From CAZGSD01 sp964528305 (GTDB lineage Bacteria; Patescibacteriota; Gracilibacteria; UBA1369), in assembly GCA_964528305.1 (NCBI GenBank), contig CAZGSD010000001.1:1-64000 (forward strand): 64,000 bases of DNA, written 5' to 3'. Positions within the stretch are counted from its first letter, which is position 1. Every line of letters starts with the position of its first letter. The position numbers were made by a program, and so were the translations under genes. The notes beneath the pieces were generated by a model. The model saw nothing but the letters and a program-made list of their open reading frames with translations. It searched no databases and had not been told where the DNA came from. Below, piece after piece: positions 26,354 through 34,777 of this stretch.

Positions 26354-27175
26354 ATGTCTAGAGCACGTTTGATGAAGCCAGCTCTTCGTCACAAACTGCT
26401 GTTTGGAGCGCTACTTTGTGCGGCTGCTCTACCAGCAACGGCTTTGGCCCAGGAGGCTGAACACCCCCTCAACACGCCCAAGCCAGTCTACATGCTGCAC
26501 TACAAAGATGTTACCGGTCCAGAAAGACCGTTGAATACGACTAAACTGCCATTCATGCGAGAGACTTCTGCTCAAAGCGTAGTGGTTGCTCCGCAAGGCG
26601 CAGTCAGTGCTGAGGGTTTGGCTAGTCAAGTTAACGGCTGTCGTTTTCAGGATATTGGCGCCCATCGCTCAGTAAAGGCTATCAACTACCTTTATGAAAA
26701 AGGCATTGTGGGAGGCCGCCGACCTTGCTATTTCGACCCAAACGCTGTAGCCACCAGAGCTGAAGCAGCTGCGATGGTAGTTCGCGCCGCCAACTTACCT
26801 CTTCCAGAAAGTGCCGAGCCAAAAGCTTTTGTGGATCTCGACCTCAAGAAATCCTCTGCAAAATCTGTAAAGGCAGCGAAAATGGCTAATTTGGTACATG
26901 GTTATCCAGATCAAATGTATCGCCCAGAGAAACCAGTCAATGTTACTGAATCCTTGAAAATAGTGACTAGAGGATTTAAGAGCGATTTTGCCAAGGTAAA
27001 TCCACAACTGCTGAACTCCAACACTGATTTGAGCCAATGGTATGCTCAATACATCAATGCTGGGTTCAATGAAGGCCTGCTGGAGAAAAATGCTACACGC
27101 ATTGACATGATGACACAGGTCACACGCGCAGAACTGGCTGAAATGATTTTCACCATGCTGCAGAATCGCAGATAG
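26354..27175 (+). CDS. Secreted SLH-domain protein, ~273 aa
   Basis: The signal peptide begins at ATG 26354 (LLFGALLCAAALPATALA, cleavage before QEAEHP). The frame extends 30 codons upstream to ATG 26264, but that would bury the signal peptide. The mature N-terminus is a short Pro/Thr linker. Three SLH modules follow: FQDIGAHRSVKAINYLYEKG, FVDLDLKKSSAKSVKAAKMA and NTDLSQWYAQYINAGFNEG. Almost the whole mature protein is SLH, so it may act as an anchor or adaptor, or as a small S-layer subunit. Unlike the other two SLH genes it is monocistronic with its own terminator, suggesting high expression. Confidence 0.88.
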   Translation: MSRARLMKPALRHKLLFGALLCAAALPATALAQEAEHPLNTPKPVYMLHYKDVTGPERPLNTTKLPFMRETSAQSVVVAPQGAVSAEGLASQVNGCRFQDIGAHRSVKAINYLYEKGIVGGRRPCYFDPNAVATRAEAAAMVVRAANLPLPESAEPKAFVDLDLKKSSAKSVKAAKMANLVHGYPDQMYRPEKPVNVTESLKIVTRGFKSDFAKVNPQLLNSNTDLSQWYAQYINAGFNEGLLEKNATRIDMMTQVTRAELAEMIFTMLQNRR

Positions 27176-27202
27176 GACGTCGTGCTTGTTGAAATGCCCA
27201 TA

Positions 27203-27241
27203 AAAAAAGCCCGTGTTGCTCAAGAAGCAAACGGGCTTTTT
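27203..27241 (+). terminator. Strong intrinsic terminator after the SLH gene
   Basis: AAAAAAGCCCGT and ACGGGCTTTTT form the outer stem, with TTGCT/AGCAA continuing the stem to a CAAG tetraloop region. The T run is at the 3' side. Confidence 0.9.
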
Positions 27242-27298
27242 CAGTTGTAGTTGGTTGTTCAGATTCCAGCTGAGCCATTCGGAGTTGCAAGCGAAAAA

Positions 27299-27372
27299 TG
27301 GAGCGATACACGGGAATCGAACCCGTGTCTCCGCCTTGGCAAGGCGGCGTACTACCATTGTACTAGTATCGC
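27299..27372 (-). tRNA. tRNA-Gly (anticodon GCC)
   Basis: On the minus strand, acceptor GCGATAC (27372-27366) pairs with GTATCGC. The D arm is GTAC...GTAC, the anticodon stem CCGCC/GGCGG with loop TTGCCAA gives GCC, and the T arm is ACGGG TTCGATT CCCGT. The 3' end has discriminator T and encoded CCA. Confidence 0.96.
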
Positions 27373-27493
27373 GTGTTTTTGCCAGCTGTAACTACCAATA
27401 AAGCAGAAGGAATATAGCAAATTGTATTGAAAAGACAAAGGAAATTTATAGAATGGCTCCGTGTCCACAAATTATAAATAAGAAAACTGTTCC

Positions 27494-27790
27494 ATGGAAG
27501 ATGTACAGAACCTGAGAGAGCAGCTTGAAAAAATTGATAAACAGATGTTGCAGGCTTTGCGAAAACGGTTTGTTTTGATTAAAAAAATGGCCGATGTTAA
27601 ATGTCGACTTGGACTGCCAATTCGTGACCGCCAAAGAGAAGAATTCCTGCTCAACACTTATATCAATCATTATACTGTCGAAGCGAATGATGCTTTATAT
27701 AAAAATCTGGTCAAAGTGATATTCAAAAATATTTTCGCCTTCTCCCGAGTTAAGCAGAAACAGTACAGGCGCCTCATTCATGACCAGTGA
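27494..27790 (+). CDS. Monofunctional chorismate mutase (AroQ class)
   Basis: A 98-residue all-helical protein that converts chorismate to prephenate. Family features are LREQLEKIDKQMLQALRKRF (helix 1 with the Arg-x-x-x-x-x-Asp pattern), IKKMADVKCRLGLPIRDRQREEFLL (catalytic Lys, Asp-Arg and Glu) and a C-terminal helix. Length is normal for single-domain AroQ. No other shikimate or aromatic amino-acid gene is in the window. Its 3' end overlaps the convergent ferredoxin gene by 17 nt; the U32 protein lies just beyond. The context suggests that prephenate is made for RNA hydroxylation rather than for Phe/Tyr. Confidence 0.88.
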   Translation: MEDVQNLREQLEKIDKQMLQALRKRFVLIKKMADVKCRLGLPIRDRQREEFLLNTYINHYTVEANDALYKNLVKVIFKNIFAFSRVKQKQYRRLIHDQ

Positions 27791-28010
27791 TTTTAATAAT
27801 GTTCATTGGACAGGCTTCAATGGCTTTGAGATTGTCGTAATAATCCGTCTCGTGGAGGTCTACCACCATACTTTTTCCTTTTGAACGGGCACCGATGAGA
27901 TCAGACTTCCCCTCCTGATGATTCATCCGCCAATTTTGAGGAGCAAGAAGTACACAGGCATGACAACCGATGCACTTGTCCCTGAATTGAATTAATTTAG
28001 CCTGCTTCAT
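27774..28010 (-). CDS. Single-cluster ferredoxin-like protein
   Basis: A 78-residue ferredoxin of the type with one [4Fe-4S] (or [3Fe-4S]) cluster. Ligands are CIGCHAC (three Cys) near residues 14-20 and Cys in EACPMNIIKI near the C-terminus. It is a small electron carrier or cluster donor. The upstream U32 gene overlaps its start by 4 nt (ATGA), so the two are translationally coupled. U32 RNA-hydroxylation proteins depend on iron-sulfur chemistry, which makes this a plausible partner. Confidence 0.88.
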   Translation of the reverse strand: MKQAKLIQFRDKCIGCHACVLLAPQNWRMNHQEGKSDLIGARSKGKSMVVDLHETDYYDNLKAIEACPMNIIKITGHE

Positions 28011-29248
28011 ATTACTTGTCGCGTTTTTACCAAATAAACACGGTCGTTTTTTCTAGCTTTACTGGCCAAAGGAATCGTAACCAAGTCGCTTTTACCAGCT
28101 AGCTTAACATCCTGATGATCCCGACGCAAAGATGACACGGCTGAGCGAACTACTCCTGTAGAATTACCAATAATCAGAATTTCCTGACCAGGTTTCAGTT
28201 CACCGCTATGCATTTGAATCTGTACCACACCAGTTTTGGGATAGTAATGGTCAACCAGGCCCAGATACTCTTTTTCTTCACTAGCCTGGCTGCCGGAGCT
28301 GGCGCTCCAATCAGGCAGTTTTTTGCCGAGATAGTATCCATCACTGAAACCACGATGATAGACGGTGTTTAAACGTTCCATCCATAGATCAATTTTATCT
28401 TGTCCAAAAGTATTTGAGTCGATGGCATCTACGGCTTCGCGATAAACACCAATTACGGTAAAAACATATTCTGGCGACCTGCCACGACCTTCAATTTTGA
28501 ATACATCTATACCAGCCTCTACTAAAAGATTTAAAAAAGGAAGCGCACAAAGGTCTTTTGGACTGAGTACATAGCTATTTTCCAGCTTTAACTCCACGCC
28601 ACTGTCTTCGTCAAAAACACGATATGATTTACGGCACTCCTGCAAACAGGCACCACGTTGAGCAGAGGTATTATGTGAAATCAAACTCATTTGGCAACGC
28701 CCGCTCTGAGCTATACAAAGCGCCCCATGAACAAAACACTCTATTTTTATTAAATTACCGGCCGGCCCTCGTAGCTGCTCATCCTGAATTTTTTGGCAAA
28801 TATTCCTAATCATAGTCAAATCCAACTCGCGGGCCAGTACTATAGTATCAGCAAACTGACTGTAGAATTTCACGCTTTCATAATTAGAGATGGAGAGTTG
28901 TGTAGAGGCCTGCACGGATAGGCCTACTTCCCTAGCATAGAGCATTGCGGCGACGTCTTGTACTATAATCGCATCCAAACCAGCTTGGTGAGCGCCATCG
29001 ATGATTTTTTTCATCAACTGAAGATCGTGCTCATAGAGTAAAGTATTCAGAGTCAGGTAGGTTTTAACCTTTTTTGGTTTACAGATGGAGGCTATTTCAG
29101 GCAGATCACTGATTTGAAAATTATTGGCGGCGCGGGAACGCATATTGAGGTGCTGTACACCAAAATAGACGCTATCACAACCGGCGTTGATAGCAGCGCT
29201 CAGAGATTCGAATGAACCAGCCGGAGCCATAATTTCTGGTTTTTTCAT
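28007..29248 (-). CDS. U32-family protein (TrhP/RlhA type, 'peptidase U32')
   Basis: A 413-residue protein. The N-terminal TIM-barrel-like part starts with PEIMAPAGSFESLSAAINAGCDSVYFG. The U32 signature has four conserved cysteines: ECFVHGALCIAQSGRC and GACLQECRKSY. A beta-barrel C-terminus follows (SGELKPGQEILIIGN). Although named peptidases, E. coli members TrhP (YegQ) and RlhA hydroxylate tRNA U34 and 23S rRNA C2501, respectively, in reactions that need prephenate and iron-sulfur cluster biogenesis. Which RNA is the target here is unknown. It is coupled to the ferredoxin gene and close to chorismate mutase. Confidence 0.9.
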   Translation of the reverse strand: MKKPEIMAPAGSFESLSAAINAGCDSVYFGVQHLNMRSRAANNFQISDLPEIASICKPKKVKTYLTLNTLLYEHDLQLMKKIIDGAHQAGLDAIIVQDVAAMLYAREVGLSVQASTQLSISNYESVKFYSQFADTIVLARELDLTMIRNICQKIQDEQLRGPAGNLIKIECFVHGALCIAQSGRCQMSLISHNTSAQRGACLQECRKSYRVFDEDSGVELKLENSYVLSPKDLCALPFLNLLVEAGIDVFKIEGRGRSPEYVFTVIGVYREAVDAIDSNTFGQDKIDLWMERLNTVYHRGFSDGYYLGKKLPDWSASSGSQASEEKEYLGLVDHYYPKTGVVQIQMHSGELKPGQEILIIGNSTGVVRSAVSSLRRDHQDVKLAGKSDLVTIPLASKARKNDRVYLVKTRQVI

Positions 29249-29404
29249 ATAGAATGATGGGACTTAAAAGTGGCGCTATTATCGTACAAATTGGCTTTAC
29301 TGTAAAGGTAGTTGTGCGGTGGGGCTGCCACTCTGAACTCCCGGCATTTGGACTACAGCCCAACACCTGCTAAAATCCTGCGTGTTCACATCGTATCAAT
29401 ATTT

Positions 29405-32347
29405 ATGCTGGATAAACATTTTGATTTTGCCAAAAGAGAAAGTGAGATTTATGCCGGGTGGGAGGCGGCGGGGTGTTTCGGGCTGCTAGGGCCGGAGAAA
29501 GGGGCTGCTCATGGACAACCGGTTTTTGATCTGGTGATGCCGCCGCCGAATGCCAATGGTGAATTGCATATAGGACATTGCTATGGTTACACCATCATGG
29601 ATATACTCGGCCGCTATCACAGGCTGCAGGGTGAGCGGGTTGTGCTGATACCGGGCAAGGATCATGCTGGCATACAGACACAGGTGGTATATGAGAAAAA
29701 ACTGAGAGCGGATGGAGTTGAGGTGGAAAAAATGTCACGCGAAGATTTTTGGCAAAGCTGTTATGATTTCTGCATGGACCGATCGGCTTATATGAGGGGG
29801 CAGGAAAAGTTGATGGGAACAAGTAGTGATTTCACTAAAGAACTTTTCACTTTGGACAGCAAAGTCAGCGAAGTGGTTTACGATACTTTTGAGCAAATGT
29901 ATCGGGATGGTTTGGTCTATAGAGGTTCACGCCTGGTGCATTGGTCAGTGTATTCTCAGACAGCCATTTCTGATGTGGAGGTGGAATACAAAGAGGAAAA
30001 AGGCCATTTGTGGCATTTGAAATATCCCTTGGTGGAAAAAGTCGTGGCTCCGACGCGCCGACGCCAAATGATAGATGATATTGGTGGAAGTCTACTGGTT
30101 AACACGGGCAATCACTGTGTAATGCTGCTGGAAAATTATCAGAGTGAATTAAAAATTGGTGATGTTTTGGTCAAAAAAGAGCTTTCTAATGAAGTGGAAA
30201 TTGAGCGAGATTGGATTATTTTTAAAATAGAAAAACTGCATGGACGACAATGCAAGCCTGAGCAGCTGGAAAAATTCAATGAAAAAATCCGCGGTGAGAT
30301 ACTGCAAAGTGGCAATATAACTGTGGTAGAAATGGTGCCAGAACTGGATCAATCTGACGCCGTGGTAGTAGCAACTACTCGCCCAGAAACGATGTTGGGT
30401 GATAGCGCTGTCGCCGTTCATCCAGCCGATCCTCGTTACACCCACTTATTGGGTAAAAAAGTGCGAGTGCCAGAATGTAATCGTGAGATTGCAATTATTG
30501 CCGATGATAGAATAGACATAGGATTTGGAACTGGTGCCGTCAAAATAACTCCGGCACATGATTTTTTGGACTATCAGATCGGACAAGATTATGGATTGGA
30601 GCAGATACAGGTGATAGATAAATTTGGCTTGATGACGGAAGCTGCGGGGCCGCAGTATGCCGGTTTGAAACTGTTGGAGTGCCGCGCGGCTCTGGTGGAA
30701 AATTTGGCGGCGAATGGAGCACTGCTTTTGACAGAAGAAATAAGCCATAAAGTGCCGATAGCGGAGCGCGGCAAGGATATAGTAGAGCCACTAATTTCCA
30801 AACAATGGTTTATCGCCGTGGACAAACCTGGACTCAGCTTAAAAAAGCGGGCTTTGGAATTGATAGAATCTGGGCGCATAAAAGTTTATCCAGAAAGACT
30901 GAGAGATCAGATTGTACAATGGCTACGGAATCTGACTGATTGGAATATATCACGCCAAATACTCTGGGGGCATCGCATGCCTGTGTGGTATAAAAATAGG
31001 GATAGTGAACAGGAGGAGATTAAAATTTCCCAACAATCCCCTGGCCCAGAATGGGAACAGGAAACGGACACTTTTGACACCTGGTTTTCTTCTGGTCAAT
31101 GGCCTTATTCCACGCTGATAGCGCTGGGGCTCCTGGACCCGCGGAATGTCGCCGCCAGTGAGTATTTTCCAACCCATACCATGGTTATGGGACGTGATTT
31201 ATTGTTCTTCTGGTCCTGCCGCATGTTGCTGCTGTCCGCCTATAGACTCAACAATGTCCCCTGGAAAAACTTATATTTCACCGGCCTGATACGTGATGCC
31301 AAAGGCCAAAAAATGTCCAAATCAAAAAACAATGGTGTGGAACCGACAGCTGTCTTGGCGCAATATGGAGCTGATGCTCTCCGGACCGGTATGATAAGCG
31401 GATCTACGGCGGGACAAGATGTTAAATTTGATGAGAAGAAAATTGATGCTTACGCTAAATTCCTCAATAAAATCTGGAATGCGGCTAAATTGGTGGCTAT
31501 CAAAGGTGAGGGAGATTACAAGCTGTCTCTGCCGACCGCATCATCTTTGAAACTTTCCAGTTCTGTCTGGATCTTGGCTGAATTGGAGCGTACTCAGCAA
31601 GAATATCGACGTCGGCTGAATAATTATGAATTAAGCAATGCTCTGGATATTATCTATCACTTCAGCTGGGACATCTTTTGTTCCTGGTATCTGGAGTTGG
31701 CGAAGGTTGAGCTGGAGGCGGCCAGTGAATACACTGTGGAAATCAAAGCTGTTCTGCTGGCCGCCTTTGCTGAAATACTGAAAATGCTGCATCCTTTTAT
31801 GCCGTTCTTCACTGAAGAAATATGGCTTTCTATGGACAAGATGGGGCAAGAGGCCATGTTGGCAGAACAAAAATGGCGTGACTTTTCTTCTTATAATGCT
31901 CTCAACTTCTCAGAAAAATCCAGATTGCAGATGGTGGAGAGACTGATGGATATGGTGACTGTTACCCGTGAAGTTCGCCGTGTTTTGGAAAAACCTTTTG
32001 GAGAGATGATTAAACTGGATTATACGGGGGACATGGAGGCTCACTATCCAATGATGCTGGCGAAAATAGCCAATGCGGAACTGGCTACCGTAGAATCTGG
32101 AATCACCAAGCCAATGCCCAGCGGTAATATCAAAGTGCTGGCTTCGAATGAAGAAAGAGAAATTTTCAAAGCTAATCTGGAAAAATTACTAGGTGCTAAA
32201 AAACAGGAATTGGAGAAACTGACTCACATACTGACTCCAGGCTTCAAAGCCAAAGCTGATCCCTCACTGGTGGCCGAGCGTGAGGGCCAGCTGACGCAGG
32301 TAAAAGCGGAAGTTGAAGCTTTGAGGGCAGATTTGGATTTAAATTAA
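29405..32347 (+). CDS. valS: Valyl-tRNA synthetase
   Basis: About 980 residues. A class I synthetase with HIGH motif NGELHIGHCYGYT, editing (CP1) domain VVVATTRPETMLGD and FGTGAVKITPAHD, KMSKS as GQKMSKSKNNG, tRNA stem-contact helices and a C-terminal coiled arm. A ~100-residue insertion separates HLWHLKYPL from VVVATTRPETML, where most ValS have only a short loop (about nt 30030-30355). The frame is open upstream to 29312, but ATG 29405 (MLDKHFDFAKRE) is the natural start. An ABC-F gene follows 12 nt after the stop. Confidence 0.95.
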   Translation: MLDKHFDFAKRESEIYAGWEAAGCFGLLGPEKGAAHGQPVFDLVMPPPNANGELHIGHCYGYTIMDILGRYHRLQGERVVLIPGKDHAGIQTQVVYEKKLRADGVEVEKMSREDFWQSCYDFCMDRSAYMRGQEKLMGTSSDFTKELFTLDSKVSEVVYDTFEQMYRDGLVYRGSRLVHWSVYSQTAISDVEVEYKEEKGHLWHLKYPLVEKVVAPTRRRQMIDDIGGSLLVNTGNHCVMLLENYQSELKIGDVLVKKELSNEVEIERDWIIFKIEKLHGRQCKPEQLEKFNEKIRGEILQSGNITVVEMVPELDQSDAVVVATTRPETMLGDSAVAVHPADPRYTHLLGKKVRVPECNREIAIIADDRIDIGFGTGAVKITPAHDFLDYQIGQDYGLEQIQVIDKFGLMTEAAGPQYAGLKLLECRAALVENLAANGALLLTEEISHKVPIAERGKDIVEPLISKQWFIAVDKPGLSLKKRALELIESGRIKVYPERLRDQIVQWLRNLTDWNISRQILWGHRMPVWYKNRDSEQEEIKISQQSPGPEWEQETDTFDTWFSSGQWPYSTLIALGLLDPRNVAASEYFPTHTMVMGRDLLFFWSCRMLLLSAYRLNNVPWKNLYFTGLIRDAKGQKMSKSKNNGVEPTAVLAQYGADALRTGMISGSTAGQDVKFDEKKIDAYAKFLNKIWNAAKLVAIKGEGDYKLSLPTASSLKLSSSVWILAELERTQQEYRRRLNNYELSNALDIIYHFSWDIFCSWYLELAKVELEAASEYTVEIKAVLLAAFAEILKMLHPFMPFFTEEIWLSMDKMGQEAMLAEQKWRDFSSYNALNFSEKSRLQMVERLMDMVTVTREVRRVLEKPFGEMIKLDYTGDMEAHYPMMLAKIANAELATVESGITKPMPSGNIKVLASNEEREIFKANLEKLLGAKKQELEKLTHILTPGFKAKADPSLVAEREGQLTQVKAEVEALRADLDLN

Positions 32348-32359
32348 TGTTGCTGATAT

Positions 32360-33787
32360 ATGTTGATAGTCAAAAACCTAAGTTATGACCATGATGGCGA
32401 AGAATTATTTCATGGTGTGGATATATCGCTGGATGCCAAAGCTGGTAAAAGGATAGCTATTGTTGGCAAAAATGGCTGTGGTAAATCTACCTTGCTCAAA
32501 CTACTGGCGGGAGAATTAACACCAACCTCTGGTAATATTAGCATGTCCGGAGAAACCGTAGCTTATATGCCACAGGACATTAATTTTGACCAGTCGTCTG
32601 GCACGGTAGAGGCTTATTTGACAGCCAAGCTGGAAGAAGAATGGATGAGCTATATGATAGATATGGCTTTTGAAGAAGTGGGTTTAACGGAAGACATAAA
32701 AACCCGTTCGCTTGGTGATTTGAGCGGTGGCCAAAAAATGCGTATTGGCCTGGTTGAATTACTTATTCAACAACCGACTATATTACTGCTGGATGAGCCA
32801 ACCAATCATCTGGATCAGGAATCCATAGAATGGCTAAAGGGTTTTGTGCGGGATTTTAGTGGCTCTGTCGCTTATGTTTCGCATGATAGAAATTTTATTA
32901 ACTCGGTGTCCAATCAGATTTGGGAAATTACGCCGGCGCGAGAAATTCAAATTTACAGCTGTAATTATGATGAGTTTTTGGTAGAGAGGTTTGAACGCTA
33001 TCAGAAAAATTTACAGGCATACAATTTCTCGCAGCGGGAGAGAATAGAGCTGGAAGAATGGCTGACGGCCAACGCCAATCACCCCAAATACAAATTCACA
33101 GCGACAGTAGCACAGAAGAAAAAAGCTTTAGAAAGAATGGAGAGGGTAGCGCCGCCGGAACCGGTGATGGATCCGCGCATTAAAATGCATGATTTGAATT
33201 ATGCTGAAAAAGGCACGGTCATTGCCGCCAATATTTTAGGCAAATCTTTTGATGGAAAGCGGATTTTGGAAAATCTGGAATTTAAAATTCTGCATGGGGA
33301 AAAAGTTTGGATTAAAGGCCCCAATGGCTCCGGGAAAACTACTTTGTTAAATATTTTGGCGGCTGAAGATAAGGAATTTGAGGGAACAGTCACGCAGCGA
33401 GCAGGTATAAAGATTGGTTATTTGAAGCAATTCTCCCAATTGAATGAGGAAAACACTATTATTGATGAATTTGATGCGCGGACGGAAATAGAATATACCC
33501 ATGTGCGTGGGATTTTGGCTAATTACCTCTTCCCTGCCGAAATTATTGACAATAAAATCAAGTTTCTGAGCTATGGGCAAAAGCGCCGTCTGGAATTAGC
33601 AATTATGCTTACCAATAAGCCGGATTTACTCATTCTAGATGAGCCAACCAATCACCTGGATATTTTTGCGCGGGAGGAATTGGAGAGATTTTTGCTGGAA
33701 CAGGACGTAGCCATGGCTATTGTTTCACATGATCAGTATTTTATTGATAAGATTGGGATCAGCAGGGTGATTGAATTGAAGGTGTAA
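32360..33787 (+). CDS. ABC-F family ATPase (ribosome-associated)
   Basis: A 475-residue protein with two tandem ABC nucleotide-binding domains and no membrane segments. Domain 1: GKNGCGKST Walker A, LSGGQKMRIGL signature, LLLDEPTNHLDQESI. Domain 2: GPNGSGKTT, LSYGQKRRLEL (Tyr in place of the second signature Gly) and LILDEPTNHLD. The linker between them (about 215-260) is charged and helical, as expected for the P-site tRNA interaction motif, but short. ABC-F proteins bind the ribosomal E site and act in translation quality control or antibiotic protection. Co-directional with valS, probably the same operon. Confidence 0.93.
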   Translation: MLIVKNLSYDHDGEELFHGVDISLDAKAGKRIAIVGKNGCGKSTLLKLLAGELTPTSGNISMSGETVAYMPQDINFDQSSGTVEAYLTAKLEEEWMSYMIDMAFEEVGLTEDIKTRSLGDLSGGQKMRIGLVELLIQQPTILLLDEPTNHLDQESIEWLKGFVRDFSGSVAYVSHDRNFINSVSNQIWEITPAREIQIYSCNYDEFLVERFERYQKNLQAYNFSQRERIELEEWLTANANHPKYKFTATVAQKKKALERMERVAPPEPVMDPRIKMHDLNYAEKGTVIAANILGKSFDGKRILENLEFKILHGEKVWIKGPNGSGKTTLLNILAAEDKEFEGTVTQRAGIKIGYLKQFSQLNEENTIIDEFDARTEIEYTHVRGILANYLFPAEIIDNKIKFLSYGQKRRLELAIMLTNKPDLLILDEPTNHLDIFAREELERFLLEQDVAMAIVSHDQYFIDKIGISRVIELKV

Positions 33788-33828
33788 AACGAGGGAAGCT
33801 TTCAAAATTGATATTTTACAAGGCGGCA

Positions 33829-33857
33829 AAAAAAAACTCCTACCGAAGTAGGAGTTC
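33829..33857 (-). terminator. Intrinsic terminator of the minus-strand structured RNA
   Basis: Minus strand: AACTCCTAC - TTCGG-type loop - GTAGGAGTT, followed by a run of nine T. It also lies just after the plus-strand ABC-F gene but its T run serves the minus strand. Confidence 0.85.
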
Positions 33858-34300
33858 CAAATCTCTTTTGCTAATGGGTTCTCAAGGTTTTAAAAGATGA
33901 GAACTCTAGCTTTTGTTTTTGTTTTCGAGATTTGTGGATTGACTAATCCGCATCATTGCCTAGGCTTTGGCTGTTTTTTCCAGTCCTGCCACGGACCACC
34001 CGCCCCGTAAGGGGTAGCATGAGTAGAAGCTACTAGAGCTAAAGTACCACGCCGGATAACTTTGAACGGAAACGAACCCAGTCATATTGTTCGAATCCAT
34101 CGCCCAGCAAAGATTGAGAGAGGCTAAAATGTTCTAGGGCGTTGTATATTCCTGATGCGTAGCTGTTTATTGGACAGCTGCGCTGGGCTATATCTCACAA
34201 ACGCTATTAGCGCGTTTGTGTGCCATTTTATCCCCCCATCAATCTTCACGTCTAATTCTTTTTGTGAATGATCTTTTGATTTCCTTAGTTCTGAAGAAAT
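33829..34300 (-). ncRNA. Candidate structured non-coding RNA, unassigned
   Basis: The ~980-nt space 33788-34765 has no credible ORF. On the minus strand a promoter (TTGATT, 16 nt, TATGAT; 34334-34307) precedes a stretch that ends in a classic terminator (33857-33829). Long-range pairing closes a ~256-nt core: AATCT, TTGCT and GGG at 34115-34103 match AGATT, AGCAA and CCC at 33860-33878. Internal hairpins include GTAGC/GCTAC, a CCCC/GGGG stem and GTTCTCA/TGAGAAC. Upstream, GCCCAGC near 34185 can compete for the same GCTGGGC. The 5' core contains GGATTCGAAC, reminiscent of tmRNA, but no tag reading frame, T arm or CCA end could be found. Identity is therefore open. Confidence 0.45.
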
Positions 34301-34306
34301 CTACAC

Positions 34307-34334
34307 ATCATAGCAGATTAAAATTTCTAATCAA
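34307..34334 (-). promoter_or_regulatory. Predicted minus-strand promoter for the structured RNA
   Basis: TTGATT (34334-34329), 16-nt spacer and TATGAT (34312-34307) on the minus strand; expected start near 34300. Confidence 0.5.
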
Positions 34335-34410
34335 GGAATGGGAGTAGACAGGCCTAAAACCTGATTGTAAAATATACTTTGAAAGATTTTTGACTAAAAG
34401 TCAAAACACA

Positions 34411-34600
34411 CAAATAACCCAATTTGATTGGGTTGGTCCTTAGGATGCATCTAGTGACATCCTCTCGATTTGTGATGGCCTGCTTTGGTGACAGGCCGGG
34501 CTCTTTATTTGGCTTTTTAGAAACTCTTCCCCGAATTAATGTTTTGGATTGAACGAGAGGATTCCACGGAATCCTGCAAAGATGCAATCGATTATTAGTA
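34411..34600. ncRNA. Second candidate structured RNA, strand uncertain
   Basis: Nested helices with exact complementarity: P1 34446-34452 with 34580-34586 (7 bp), P2 CCTCTCG 34461-34467 with CGAGAGG 34554-34560 (7 bp), hairpin GGCCTG/CAGGCC (34477-34482 with 34492-34497) and hairpin GGATTCC/GGAATCC (34559-34574). A further hairpin AACCCAAT/ATTGGGTT (34416-34434) could terminate a minus-strand transcript. A minus-strand TTGGCC-16-TATCAT lies upstream near 34610-34640. Size (~150-200 nt) suits a regulatory or housekeeping RNA. Neither RNase P nor SRP consensus segments were recognised. Confidence 0.4.
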
Positions 34601-34777
34601 GCGGTGGGAGAGATGATAAAGCAAGGAGCAGTAGGGCCAAAAGTACAAGGTTGAAGCTATATGGTTTTTAGGGTATTTGGCGCGAGGGCCTTTTTGTTTT
34701 TGTTTTTCCTAAATTCAAGCTTCATGTGATTGTATCAAATTATTTATGGATAGCAAATTACTTGTGTGGACGTAATT

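Noticed and set aside
34088..34110. tRNA-like GTTCGAATCC followed by an acceptor-like end on the plus strand
   Set aside because: The bases before it do not form a T stem, there is no matching acceptor 5' strand at tRNA distance, and no anticodon arm.
33858..34120. tmRNA (ssrA) on the minus strand
   Set aside because: GGATTCGAAC resembles the tmRNA 5' domain, but no reading frame gives a plausible tag with stop, and no T arm or CCA-type 3' end is found downstream or upstream (permuted form). Kept only as an unassigned structured RNA.
33788..34765. RNase P RNA or SRP RNA
   Set aside because: None of the near-universal segments (GAGGAAAGUCC, ACAGAA; GGAAGNAGC-type SRP loop) was found on either strand.
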